Below are positions 7,259-15,735 of a stretch of 34,408 bases of DNA, piece after piece; the stretch's first letter is position 1; every line of letters begins with the position of its first letter. The translations under genes were made by a program, and so were the position numbers. The notes below the pieces were generated by a model. It had not been told where the DNA came from. It ran no database searches and worked only from the letters and a program-made list of their open reading frames with translations. Source of the stretch: PALSA-505 sp035308365 (lineage in GTDB: Bacteria > Actinomycetota > Actinomycetes > Streptosporangiales > Streptosporangiaceae); contig DATGGU010000196.1 in NCBI GenBank assembly GCA_035308365.1, positions 1-34,408 on the forward strand, given 5' to 3'.

Positions 7259-10200
7259 ATGCGAGGGAACAGCACGCATCCACGACGGACAAGGCGACGG
7301 CTGATCATGCGGCGGCCGGCCCTGGTGATCGCCGCGGCGGGCCTGATGACCGGCTCCGTGCCGGTGGCCGCGAGCGCCGCCGAAACGGCGCCACGGCAGG
7401 TTGCCAATCCGGCCGCGCTGGTCAACCCGTTCATCGGCACCACCAACGGCGGGGACACGTTCCCGGGCGCGGACGCGCCGTTCGGCATGGTGCAGTGGAG
7501 CCCGGACACGACGTCGCGCCCGGACGGCGGCGGCTACAGCTACGGCGACTCGGCCATTACCGGCTTCAGCCTGACCCACCTGTCCGGGCCTGGATGCGGG
7601 GCGGAGGGTGACGTACCCATTCTGCCGACGGTCGGGGCGGTCAGCACCTCGGCGACCGACGCGTTCTCGCACTCCAACGAGTCGGCCTCGGCCGGGGCGT
7701 ACCGGGTGGCGCTGAACAACGGGGTGACCGTGAACCTGACCGCGACCACCAGAACCGGTATGGGCCAGCTCACCTTCCCCTCGACCACCCAGGCCAACCT
7801 GCTGTTCCAGCTCGCCAGCAGCCAGAACGGCGACTCGGCGACCAGCTTCAGCGTGCTGAGCAGCACCGAGGTGCAGGGCTCGGTGACCTCGGGCAACTTC
7901 TGCGGGGCCGGCAACACCTACACGGCCTACTTTGACATGCAGTTCAGCCAGCCGTTCGCGACCACCGGCACCTTCATCGCCGGCCAGCTGCACCGCGGCG
8001 CCCGCCACCTGTCGCTGACCGCGCACGGCAGCCCTGGCCCGTCGCGCACGGTCTCGCCTGGCGTCACCGAGCGGCCCAATCACCCCGTCTACCACGGCCC
8101 GCTCCCCCGTGGCCGGAGGAAGATCACCCCCGCGCTGTCCGGGCCGAACGGCGCCTACCTGACCTTCAACACCACAGGCAACCAGACGCTGCTGGCCAAG
8201 GTCGGCCTGTCCTACGTGTCGGCCGCCAACGCCAAGGCCAACCTGGCCGCCGAGAACCCCGGCTGGAACTTCGCCACCACCCAGGCGGCGACCCAGACCG
8301 CCTGGAACAACCTGCTCGGCAAGATCCAGGTCACCGGTGGCACCGCCGACCAGCAGACCGAGTTCTACACCGCGCTCTACCACTCGCTGCTGCACCCCAA
8401 CGTGTTCAGCGACGACAACGGGCAGTACCGAGGCGTCGACGGCCAGGTCCACACGGTGGACTCGGGGCACTCGGCGTTCTACACCAACTTCTCCGGCTGG
8501 GACATCTACCGCACCCAGGCCCAGCTCGAAGCCCTGGTGGACCCGCAGGCCGCCAGCGACACCGCCCAGTCGATCGTGGACGACTACGCCCAGCACGGGA
8601 TGCTGCCCAAGTGGATGGAGGACAACGGCGAAAGCTACGTCATGGTCGGTGACCCGGCCGACTCGATCCTGGCCGACTACTATGCCTTCGGCGCCACCAA
8701 CTTCAACACCTCGGCCGCCCTGTCCGACATGGTCGCCGAGGCCACCAACTCCAGCAACATCCGGCCGGGCCTGAACTACCTGAACGAGCCCGGCTACCTC
8801 CCGGTGGATGGCAGCTACGGCTGCTGCAACTTCTACGGCCCGGTCTCGACCACGCTGGAGTACGACACCGCCGACTTCGCCATCTCCGCCATGGCCGGCG
8901 CGCTCGGCAACACCAGCGTCCAGCAGACCTTCCTGAACCGGTCCCAGGACTGGTGGAACGTGCTGAACCCGGACAGCGGGTTCGACCAGCCGCGCAACTC
9001 CAACGCCACCTGGACAGGCGGCTTCGACCCCAGCAGCGGGAGCGACTTCGTCGAGGCGGACTCCTGGATCTACACCGGGATGGTCCCGTTCGACCTGGCC
9101 GGCCTGGCCGCGGCCAAGGGTGGCAACACGGCCATGGCCGAGTACCTCGAAACCGCCCTGCGCAGCTACACCGGGGCCAACGGGTACGTGTGGATGGGCA
9201 ACGAGCCCAGCATCGAAGTGCCCTGGGAATACGACTACATCGGCCAGCCCTGGCAGACCCAGGAGACGGTCCGGCAGATCCAGGACCAGATCTGGTCGAA
9301 CACGCCCGGCGGCCTGGCCGACGGCAACGACGACCTGGGCGCGATGAGCGCGTGGTACGTCTGGTCCGCGCTCGGCATGTACCCGATGACGCCAGGCACG
9401 GCGGACCTGGCCCTCGGCTCGCCGATGTTCACCCAGGCGGTCATCGCGCTGCCGTCCGGCGGCACGCTGACGATCAACGGTAACGGCGCCGCCGGCAACG
9501 CGCCCTACGTCCAGTCGGCGACCTGGAACGGGGCGGCCTGGAACAACGCCTACGCCCCGCCCGGTGCGATCACCGGCGGCGGCACGCTCTCCTACACGCT
9601 GGGCACCTCGGCGAACACCTCCTGGGCCTCGGCCGCGTCGGCGGCTCCGCCCTCCTACCCCGGCAACACGATCGCCCCGCCGTCCCCGCGCACCGGCCCG
9701 ATCACCTCGGCGGCCGGATCCAACCTCTGCATCGACGACAACCAGAGCATCACCACGAACGGTAACCGCATCCAGATCTGGAGCTGCGACAGCACCGACG
9801 CCCAGGAGTGGATACTCGGGCCCAGCGGGACGATCAGCGCCCTGGGCAAGTGCATGGACGTGACCAACGGCGGCACCACCAGCGGCACGCTGGTACAGCT
9901 CTACCAGTGCAACGGCACCGGCTCCCAGGACTGGACGCCGGGGGCCAACGGATCGCTGGTGAACCCACAGTCCGGACTGTGCCTGGACGACCCGGGCGGG
10001 TCGGTCACCAATGGCACTCAGCTCCAGATCTACACCTGTAACGGCACGACCGCACAGAACTGGACGCTGCCAGCGACCCCGCCAACGCGGGTGGGCAACG
10101 TCATTTCCGGCGTGTCCTCCAGCCTGTGCGTGGCCGACCGGGGCGGCAGCACGACGCCGGGGAACCCGGTCGAGATCGACCCCTGCCAGAGCACCGGGGC

Positions 10201-10495
10201 ACAGAGCTGGACGGTGGAACCCGATGGGACGCTCCAGGCGCTGGGCATGTGCATGGACGCGTGGCACAGCGGAACCACGAACGGGACGCTGATCGACCTG
10301 TACACGTGCAACGGGACGGGGGCACAGCAGTGGCGCATGGAAACCGGCGGGGCGCTGGTGAACCCGGAGTCGGGGCTGTGCCTGGACGATCCGGGGTCTA
10401 CGACCACGGCCGGGACGCAACTGCAGTTGTATACGTGTAATCAGACGAACGCGCAGAAGTGGACGATGCCGGTCGTGACCGGGACGCGGCGGTAG
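7259..10495 (+). CDS. Secreted GH92 alpha-mannosidase with two ricin-B lectin domains
   Basis: About 1078 residues. An Arg-rich N-terminus plus hydrophobic core (ALVIAAAGLMTGSVPVAASA) forms a signal peptide, probably cut after ASA. The GH92 N-domain opens with NPFIGTTNGGDTFPGADAPF and HLSGPGC. The catalytic domain has FSGWDIYRTQ, MVGDPADSILADYYAFG, TLEYDTADFAIS, EADSWIYTGMVPFDL and GLADGNDDLGAMSAWYVWSA, all hallmark GH92 blocks of exo-acting, calcium-dependent alpha-1,2-type mannosidases. Residues about 815-940 and 945-1073 are two beta-trefoils, each with three repeats containing QxW-type ends (AQEW, SQDW, AQNW; AQSW, AQQW, AQKW). The ATG at 7259 has gaaagg eight bases upstream; GTG 7250 and ATG 7307 are alternatives. 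An Arg/Pro/His-rich stretch at about 8015-8135 does not resemble the family. It likely trims mannose from fungal or plant glycans outside the cell. Confidence 0.93.
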   Translation: MRGNSTHPRRTRRRLIMRRPALVIAAAGLMTGSVPVAASAAETAPRQVANPAALVNPFIGTTNGGDTFPGADAPFGMVQWSPDTTSRPDGGGYSYGDSAITGFSLTHLSGPGCGAEGDVPILPTVGAVSTSATDAFSHSNESASAGAYRVALNNGVTVNLTATTRTGMGQLTFPSTTQANLLFQLASSQNGDSATSFSVLSSTEVQGSVTSGNFCGAGNTYTAYFDMQFSQPFATTGTFIAGQLHRGARHLSLTAHGSPGPSRTVSPGVTERPNHPVYHGPLPRGRRKITPALSGPNGAYLTFNTTGNQTLLAKVGLSYVSAANAKANLAAENPGWNFATTQAATQTAWNNLLGKIQVTGGTADQQTEFYTALYHSLLHPNVFSDDNGQYRGVDGQVHTVDSGHSAFYTNFSGWDIYRTQAQLEALVDPQAASDTAQSIVDDYAQHGMLPKWMEDNGESYVMVGDPADSILADYYAFGATNFNTSAALSDMVAEATNSSNIRPGLNYLNEPGYLPVDGSYGCCNFYGPVSTTLEYDTADFAISAMAGALGNTSVQQTFLNRSQDWWNVLNPDSGFDQPRNSNATWTGGFDPSSGSDFVEADSWIYTGMVPFDLAGLAAAKGGNTAMAEYLETALRSYTGANGYVWMGNEPSIEVPWEYDYIGQPWQTQETVRQIQDQIWSNTPGGLADGNDDLGAMSAWYVWSALGMYPMTPGTADLALGSPMFTQAVIALPSGGTLTINGNGAAGNAPYVQSATWNGAAWNNAYAPPGAITGGGTLSYTLGTSANTSWASAASAAPPSYPGNTIAPPSPRTGPITSAAGSNLCIDDNQSITTNGNRIQIWSCDSTDAQEWILGPSGTISALGKCMDVTNGGTTSGTLVQLYQCNGTGSQDWTPGANGSLVNPQSGLCLDDPGGSVTNGTQLQIYTCNGTTAQNWTLPATPPTRVGNVISGVSSSLCVADRGGSTTPGNPVEIDPCQSTGAQSWTVEPDGTLQALGMCMDAWHSGTTNGTLIDLYTCNGTGAQQWRMETGGALVNPESGLCLDDPGSTTTAGTQLQLYTCNQTNAQKWTMPVVTGTRR

Positions 10496-10544
10496 GGGTA
10501 TCCGGCGTGTCCCCGTTCTCGTGGCCGGTTACCGACGCTGCCAG

Positions 10545-10583
10545 GGCACCGTCGTAGCCTTCCGGGGCGGTGGCAACGGTGCC
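10545..10583 (+). terminator. Stem-loop after the GH92 gene, weak terminator candidate
   Basis: A perfect 8-bp stem GGCACCGT / ACGGTGCC (10545-10552 and 10576-10583) with a 23-base loop lies 50 bases after the GH92 stop. There is no U-run. It could be a factor-dependent termination or mRNA-end structure, or a chance inverted repeat in GC-rich DNA. Confidence 0.3.
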
Positions 10584-10657
10584 GTCCCAGCGGACGGTCC
10601 GCGGTGGTGACAACCTCTATCTCAGCCATGTGCCTCAGCCCTGTGAAGGAGCAGCCC

Positions 10658-11215
10658 GTGCGCCCCGTCGTCGTGGCCTACCAGGCCGGCTGGCCGCAGC
10701 GAGCCGCCGCACTCGCCGCCTCGTTGCGCCAGCTCGGCCCGCTGGCCGAGCGGATCGAGCATATCGGCAGCACCTCCATCCCCGGGATGGCCGCCAAGGA
10801 CATCCTTGACATGCAGATCAGCGTCCCCAGCCTGGACCAGGCCACCAGCGCGTTCGAGATTCCGCTGGCCGGCCTGGGTTTCGAGCGCCTTCCTTACAAC
10901 CACGATCACGTTCCGGCCGGTCTCGATGACTCCCGGGACCGCTGGGCCAAGCGGTACTGGCGCCGTCGCGGCCGCCTTGGCGACGTCAACCTGCACGTGC
11001 GCCGCACCGGATCTCCCAACGAGCGGCTGGCCCTGCTCTTCCGTGACTGGTTCCGCGCCCATCCGGCCGCCGTGGCCGGTTACGCCGCCTTCAAGCGGGC
11101 CCTGGCCGCGCAGACCCCCGACGTCGATGTCTACACCGATGTCAAGGACCCGGTGGTAGACGTGATCATCGCCGCCGCCGAAGACTGGGCGGTCACGGCC
11201 AACTGGCGGCCCTAA
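10658..11215 (+). CDS. GrpB/UPF0157 family protein (nucleotidyltransferase fold)
   Basis: 185 residues. The family signature is clear: VVVAYQAGWPQ at the N-terminus, then RIEHIGSTSIPGMAAKDILDM (about residues 33-53), then RDRWAKRYWRRRG and NLHVRR. GrpB-family domains adopt a minimal nucleotidyltransferase-like fold and occur alone or fused to kinases such as CoaE; their biochemical role is not established. The GTG at 10658 was chosen because gaaggag sits six bases before it; two upstream ATGs (10604 and 10628) are in frame but have no such site. It overlaps the convergent PucR gene at their stop codons (TAA and TAG share two bases). Confidence 0.86.
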   Translation: MRPVVVAYQAGWPQRAAALAASLRQLGPLAERIEHIGSTSIPGMAAKDILDMQISVPSLDQATSAFEIPLAGLGFERLPYNHDHVPAGLDDSRDRWAKRYWRRRGRLGDVNLHVRRTGSPNERLALLFRDWFRAHPAAVAGYAAFKRALAAQTPDVDVYTDVKDPVVDVIIAAAEDWAVTANWRP

Positions 11216-12423
11216 CCGCCGGTGCGCAGGAGCTGGCGGGCGCGCAGGGCTATTTCCAGCTCGAACCGGGCGTCCGGCTCATGGAGTTCGCCGCCGAACA
11301 GTTCGTCGATCTGGCGGAGGCGGTAGCGGACGGTCTGCGGGTGGACGTGCATCAGGGCGGCGACCTCGTTGGCGTTGCCGCCGTGTTTCAGCCAGACCAG
11401 GAGGGTCTCGGCCAGGCGGTCCCGCTGGGCCGGCCTGAGCTGGTCCAGCGGGGCCAGCCGGGCGGCGCGCAGCGCCTTGGTGAGCTCCTCGTCGGAGAAG
11501 ATCAGCAGGGTCGACATGTGCTGGTCGCAACGGATCAGGCCGCCACGGAAGTCGATGACGCCACGCAGGCCCAGGGCCAGTGCCTGGCGGGCCCAGCGGA
11601 GCGAGGTGCTGGCGCGGGCCAGCGGGACCGCGGGGCCGAGCGCGGCCGACCAGCCGTGCAGGGCGTGGTTGATGAGCGCGGCGCGGCCGGGGCCGTCCGG
11701 GTCGGGGACCAGCAGGAACGGCTCGGACCTGGTGCGGTCGATGAGCACGTCGGGAGGGAGCGCGGGGTCGGCGGGGGCGACGTCTGGGTTGAGCGACTCT
11801 TCCAGGGCCGCGACCGCGACCCGGCGGGGCAGCGGCCAGGCGGCGGCCTTGGCCCGGTCGGCGATGGCCTCCATGGAGGCCGGCGGATCCCGGACGATCA
11901 GGTCCAGGAGCTGCTTGCGGCGGCGTTCGCGCTCGTCCGCGACCTGAGCCCGGGCCTCCTGGAAACCGGCCGCGCAGGCACCGGCCAGCTCGCCCAGGTA
12001 GACATAGATGGCTTCGCCGATGCGGCCGAGCACCTCGATGTCCAGGCCCGGCTGGCCGGCCGCGGCCATGTAGACCCGGCGCCAGGCCTCCCTGGCACCC
12101 AGGCGCAGGGCGTTCTGCAGCGGTTCCAGGCTGCGTCCCTCGTGCGCCTCGATGGCCCCGATCGAGCGGAACTCGGCGAGGATCGCCTCGAAGGACGCCT
12201 CGGGGTTGGCCACCCGCTCGATGAACTGCTCCACCGAGTGCCGGACCGCATGGCTGATCACCTCGGAGTATGCGGAGTCCAGCGGGCGGGTGTACTCGGG
12301 CACGCCGAGCTGGATCGCGTCGATCATCTGGTCGATCGCCCGGTCCAGCTGCGGGCGCAGCAGCGGCGCCAGGCCGGCCGGCAACCCGTGCCACACGTCG
12401 GAGGACTCAGTCAGCTCTCGCAT
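11212..12423 (-). CDS. PucR/CdaR-family transcriptional regulator
   Basis: About 403 residues. The C-terminus holds the PucR-type helix-turn-helix: TLLVWLKHGGNANEVAALMHVHPQTVRYRLRQIDELFG. The preceding 280 residues contain a helical N-terminal sensor region and the GGDEF-like linker typical of this family (e.g. RRVAVAALEES and the segment around PFLLVPDPDGPGRAALINHALHGW). Such proteins bind DNA and respond to metabolites such as purine or amino-acid degradation products; the target here is unknown. The ATG at 12421-12423 is preferred. A GTG at 12490-12492 is in frame but starts four bases from a perfect inverted repeat, which would then have no room to act as an operator. Confidence 0.88.
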   Translation of the reverse strand: MRELTESSDVWHGLPAGLAPLLRPQLDRAIDQMIDAIQLGVPEYTRPLDSAYSEVISHAVRHSVEQFIERVANPEASFEAILAEFRSIGAIEAHEGRSLEPLQNALRLGAREAWRRVYMAAAGQPGLDIEVLGRIGEAIYVYLGELAGACAAGFQEARAQVADERERRRKQLLDLIVRDPPASMEAIADRAKAAAWPLPRRVAVAALEESLNPDVAPADPALPPDVLIDRTRSEPFLLVPDPDGPGRAALINHALHGWSAALGPAVPLARASTSLRWARQALALGLRGVIDFRGGLIRCDQHMSTLLIFSDEELTKALRAARLAPLDQLRPAQRDRLAETLLVWLKHGGNANEVAALMHVHPQTVRYRLRQIDELFGGELHEPDARFELEIALRARQLLRTGG

Positions 12424-12495
12424 TTGCTCACCCACGGAACGCCCCAGGCTCGACCGGGAGCGGGCCGGAGCGTCCCCACAGTTCGATGGCACAAT

Positions 12496-12511
12496 GTTAC
12501 CGTCTGGTAAC
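12496..12511. promoter_or_regulatory. Perfect inverted repeat, candidate operator upstream of the PucR regulator gene
   Basis: GTTACC-gtct-GGTAAC is a perfect 6+6 repeat with a 4-base spacer, placed about 73 bases upstream of the preferred regulator start. The shape suits a dimeric repressor (TetR-type or the regulator itself). No promoter boxes are unambiguous around it. Confidence 0.5.
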
Positions 12512-12647
12512 TAATTTGTCACGCAAACCATGCCAGTGTGGCTAATGAGCAGTGCGGGTTTGGTCAATGACCCCAGGACCGGTATTGAGCAGGACACGGC
12601 ATGGCATCGTCAGAAAATCCATCGCTCAAATATATCGATGAGGATAA

Positions 12648-13349
12648 TTACGAACTGATGACGGTTTTATCAAGATGGGATGTGTCGTTGAAGCGGCGGA
12701 CCGTCCACCGGCCGCCGTGCACGACCAGTTCTGAGATCGAGCCATTGTCCGCGTTGACGAAGGCGAACGGGCGCGATCCGGTGGCCAGCGCGAGAATCTG
12801 ACCGATGATGCCGCCGTGGATGAAGACGGCCAGGCGCTGGTCTGGGTGGGCGGCGGCCATCCGCTCGACCGCGCCGCGCACCCGGGCCGTCAGCTCCTGG
12901 GCCGGCTCGGCGCCGGGGATGACGTCCCAGCGTTCCTCGGCCCACATGCGCTGGGCCAGCGGGCCGTTCTCGGCGACCATCCTGCGGTACGTGCCGCCCT
13001 CCCAGTGGCCGAGGCCGACCTCGCGCAGGTCCCGCTCGACGATGGGGACCAGGCCGAGGCGGCCGGCCAGCGGGGCGGCGGTCTGGGCGGTGCGGCGCAG
13101 TGAGGTGACATAGATCGCATCGATCGGCTTGCCGGAGGCCAGCCGGGCGGCCACCTGTTCGGCCTGCACGGCACCTTCGGGGGCGAGCGCGGGGTCGGCG
13201 CGGCCGTCGGCGACCGGGAACGGCTCGCCCGGCCGGGCGCGTTCGGACTCGCCATGCCTGATCAGCAGGAACTCGGTGGACCCTGGAGGAGGTGTGAAGC
13301 GGAGCTGGCGGTAGGTGCCATCCGGCTGCAGACCGTCGAATGAAGTCAC
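12648..13349 (-). CDS. Histidine phosphatase family (phosphoglycerate-mutase-like) protein
   Basis: 233 residues of the branch-1 histidine phosphatase superfamily. The catalytic phospho-acceptor motif is FLLIRHGESE (His32, with Arg31). The conserved Arg follows in YVTSLRRTAQTAAPLAGRLG, the catalytic Glu region in REVGLGHWEGGTYRRM, and the second catalytic His in LAVFIHGGIIGQILALATG (His178). The start is the GTG at 13347-13349 with a ggtgacct-like site upstream. It is cytosolic; substrates of relatives range from sugar phosphates to phosphoserine and nucleotides, and none can be fixed here. The 3' end runs into an AT-rich stretch (about 12600-12680) unlike its surroundings. Confidence 0.88.
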   Translation of the reverse strand: MTSFDGLQPDGTYRQLRFTPPPGSTEFLLIRHGESERARPGEPFPVADGRADPALAPEGAVQAEQVAARLASGKPIDAIYVTSLRRTAQTAAPLAGRLGLVPIVERDLREVGLGHWEGGTYRRMVAENGPLAQRMWAEERWDVIPGAEPAQELTARVRGAVERMAAAHPDQRLAVFIHGGIIGQILALATGSRPFAFVNADNGSISELVVHGGRWTVRRFNDTSHLDKTVISS

Positions 13350-13862
13350 AGGTCACCAGTGTGCGGGCCGGCCGGGAGCGGGCCGGCGGCGCGGTCGTCG
13401 TATCGACGGCGTCTATCGATCTTGACGATCATAAGAATTGGACCTATCAGCGGAGGGCTCCTTACATTTGAGGCTTATTCGGAACTCCTGGTGGCTGGCT
13501 GGCAGCCGTGGCTCATGGACCTGGCGGCAAGATCGCTGGTGTGGTTCCGGATAAGTCTCATGGCAAAGATTAACCAAGTCCTGGCCGGCGGGGGGCAGCC
13601 CGGACAGGCGGGACCGGTACTTGCCGGGCCCCGCCCCGCAAGCGATACTCCGTGGAAAGGCCCTGGCTGAGCGGTGGATTGGGCGGCTCACGCAGCCCGG
13701 CTGGGGCCGTATCGGCACCACCAGGCTGGTAGCGATATGACGATCTTCACGGCAAGATCTGCTCAGCAGGACCAGGAAATGCCAGAAATTGACTTAATCA
13801 ATAGGTTTAGTTATAAATATCCCGCGTACGTAGCGTTCCGGGACTGGAAGGCGAGGCCACGC
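13350..13862. other. Divergent intergenic region containing the importer promoter
   Basis: About 513 bases without a convincing gene between the divergent phosphatase and lipoprotein genes. The lipoprotein frame remains open back to 13674, but the lipoprotein signal peptide sets the true start at 13863. The right end (13785-13820) is unusually AT-rich and carries a near-consensus promoter. The rest shows nothing distinctive. Confidence 0.6.
13789..13817 (+). promoter_or_regulatory. Strong housekeeping-sigma promoter for the ABC importer operon
   Basis: TTGACT at 13789-13794, a 17-base spacer, and TATAAA at 13812-13817 almost match the vegetative sigma consensus. It sits in an AT-rich island within very GC-rich DNA, 45 bases before the lipoprotein ATG, predicting a leader of about 35-40 bases. 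Confidence 0.75.
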
Positions 13863-15695
13863 ATGCGCATCACCCGTCGACTGGCTGCCATGGCGGCCCC
13901 CCTCACCCTGGTTGCGGTCCTGGCGGCGTGTGGGGGCAGCCCGGCCAAGCCCGGTGGTAACAACGCGGCCCCCAAGGGCCACATGGTGCATGGCGGCACG
14001 GTCAACATGGGCTGGTCCGGTGCCTCGCCCAACGACATCTTCCCGCTGCCACCGGTCACGAACTCCGACGGTTACAACGCGAACCTCACCAACCCGATCT
14101 GGCCGACCCTGGTCTACGAGGGCGATGGCGCCAAGTCGGCGGTGAACCCGCAGGAGAGCCTGTTCACCTCGATCAACTACAGCAACGGCGACAAGACGGT
14201 CACGATCGCGCTGAAACCGTGGAACTGGTCCGACGGTAAGCCGATCACCAGCAGGGACTTCACCTTCGTCTACAACCTGCTGAAGGCGAACGCCACGGAC
14301 TGGCTGTTCTACGTCAAGGGACTGTTCCCCACCGACGTGAGCAGCGTGTCCACGCCGGACTCGCATACGGTCGTGCTCAACCTCACGCATTCCTACAACC
14401 CGAACTTCTACACCGAGGACGTGCTCTACAACATCCCGCTGCTGCCGCAGCACGCGTGGGACAAGACCTCGGCGGGCGGTGCGGTCGGGAACTACGACCA
14501 GACGACCGCGGGAGCGAAGGCGGTCTGGAATTTCCTGCAGAAGCAGGGCGCCGACATGAGCACGTTCACCACCAACCCGCTGTGGAAGGTGACCGACGGG
14601 CCGTGGAAGCTGGCCGCTTTCCAGAACAACGCCGACTGGGAGTACGTCCCGAACAAGAACTACTCCGGGCCGGACAAGCCGATCATCTCCAGGATGAACA
14701 ACCTGGTGTACACCTCGGACACGGCCGAACTCGACGCGCTCAGGGCCGGCGGGGCCCTGCAGGTGGGGTCTTTGCCGCTGAACGACGTCAAGCAGATCCC
14801 GGTCCTGCAGTCTCAGGGGTACTCGACGGTCAACCAGGCCATCCCCGGCGTAGCGATGATCATTCCGAACTTCTACAGCCCCACCGTGGGACCGATCCTC
14901 CGCCAGCTCTACGTCCGCCAGGCGCTCGAGGACCTGATCAACCGGCCACAGCTCGTGGCCAAGGTGTTCGCCGGTTACGCCGACCCGGGCAACGGGCCGG
15001 TGCCGCTGGTGGCCGGCGGCCAGTGGGTCTCGCCGCTGGAGAAGTCGGGCGGACCCTACCCGTACTCGCCGTCCAAGGCCATCGCCCTGCTCAAGGCGCA
15101 CGGCTGGAAGGTGGTGCCGAATGGCACGTCCACCTGCCAGCGCCCCGGCAGCGGGCCGGCCGGCTGCGGCGCCGGGATCACCGCCGGTGAGCCGATGAAC
15201 CTGACGCTGGCCTACTCGTCCGGATCGACCACGTTCGACCAGCAGGAAGCCGCGATCCAGTCATCGGAGGCGCAGGCCGGCGTCAAGATCAACCTGAAGT
15301 CCGAGCCGTTCAACACGCTGGTATCCACGGTTGGCATCTGCAACGCGAGCTCGCACCCGGCGTCGACCTGCTCCTGGCAGCTCGTGGACTTCGGCTATGA
15401 CCCGGACAACGGTCTCTACCCGTCCGGCGAGGGATGGTTCAACACCGACGGCTCCAGCAACCAGGGCGGCTACCAGAGCGCGGAGATGGACAGCCTGATC
15501 AACGCGACCGAATACGGCTCCAGCACCCAGACGTTCTACACCTACGAGGACTACGCGGCGCGGCAGTTGCCCTGGCTGTGGCTCCCGCAGCAGTCGAACA
15601 TCGTCGTTTACAAGAGCACCCTGGGTGGCATCACCCCGCTCAACCCGTTCAGCGGTTCGCTCAACCCGGAGGTCTGGTATTACACCTCGTCGTGA
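13863..15695 (+). CDS. Peptide/nickel-type ABC transporter substrate-binding lipoprotein
   Basis: 610 residues. A lipoprotein signal peptide is clear: MRITRRLAAMAAPLTLVAVLAAC, with lipobox LAAC and the modified Cys at residue 23, followed by a Gly/Ser/Pro/Asn linker. The body is a family-5 (SBP_bac_5) binding protein: LTNPIWPTLVYEG near the start, WNWSDGKPITSRDFTFVYNLL around residue 120, 'DGPWKLAAFQNNADWEYVPNKNY' near 245, and VRQALEDLINRPQLVAKVFAGYADPGNGPVP near 355. Family members capture oligopeptides, dipeptides, nickel or sugars outside the membrane. The ATG at 13863 is fixed by the lipobox; the promoter at 13789-13817 supports it. It is the first gene of an operon with two permeases. 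Confidence 0.93.
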   Translation: MRITRRLAAMAAPLTLVAVLAACGGSPAKPGGNNAAPKGHMVHGGTVNMGWSGASPNDIFPLPPVTNSDGYNANLTNPIWPTLVYEGDGAKSAVNPQESLFTSINYSNGDKTVTIALKPWNWSDGKPITSRDFTFVYNLLKANATDWLFYVKGLFPTDVSSVSTPDSHTVVLNLTHSYNPNFYTEDVLYNIPLLPQHAWDKTSAGGAVGNYDQTTAGAKAVWNFLQKQGADMSTFTTNPLWKVTDGPWKLAAFQNNADWEYVPNKNYSGPDKPIISRMNNLVYTSDTAELDALRAGGALQVGSLPLNDVKQIPVLQSQGYSTVNQAIPGVAMIIPNFYSPTVGPILRQLYVRQALEDLINRPQLVAKVFAGYADPGNGPVPLVAGGQWVSPLEKSGGPYPYSPSKAIALLKAHGWKVVPNGTSTCQRPGSGPAGCGAGITAGEPMNLTLAYSSGSTTFDQQEAAIQSSEAQAGVKINLKSEPFNTLVSTVGICNASSHPASTCSWQLVDFGYDPDNGLYPSGEGWFNTDGSSNQGGYQSAEMDSLINATEYGSSTQTFYTYEDYAARQLPWLWLPQQSNIVVYKSTLGGITPLNPFSGSLNPEVWYYTSS

Positions 15696-15735
15696 TCCGC
15701 TGGCTGGCCACCGTGAGCGCTGCTGAGCGACCCTC

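Noticed and set aside
7178..10420. A 1080-codon open frame antisense to the GH92 gene
   Set aside because: It is composed almost entirely of Gly/Arg/Val-rich sequence, matches no family, and arises from high third-position GC of the real gene. Similar long antisense frames (e.g. 27770-30331) have the same cause.
12601..12801. Open frame beginning MASSENPSLKYIDEDNYELM
   Set aside because: Its first 20 codons look protein-like and are AT-richer than the surroundings, but two thirds of it is antisense to the histidine phosphatase gene, and no ribosome site precedes it.
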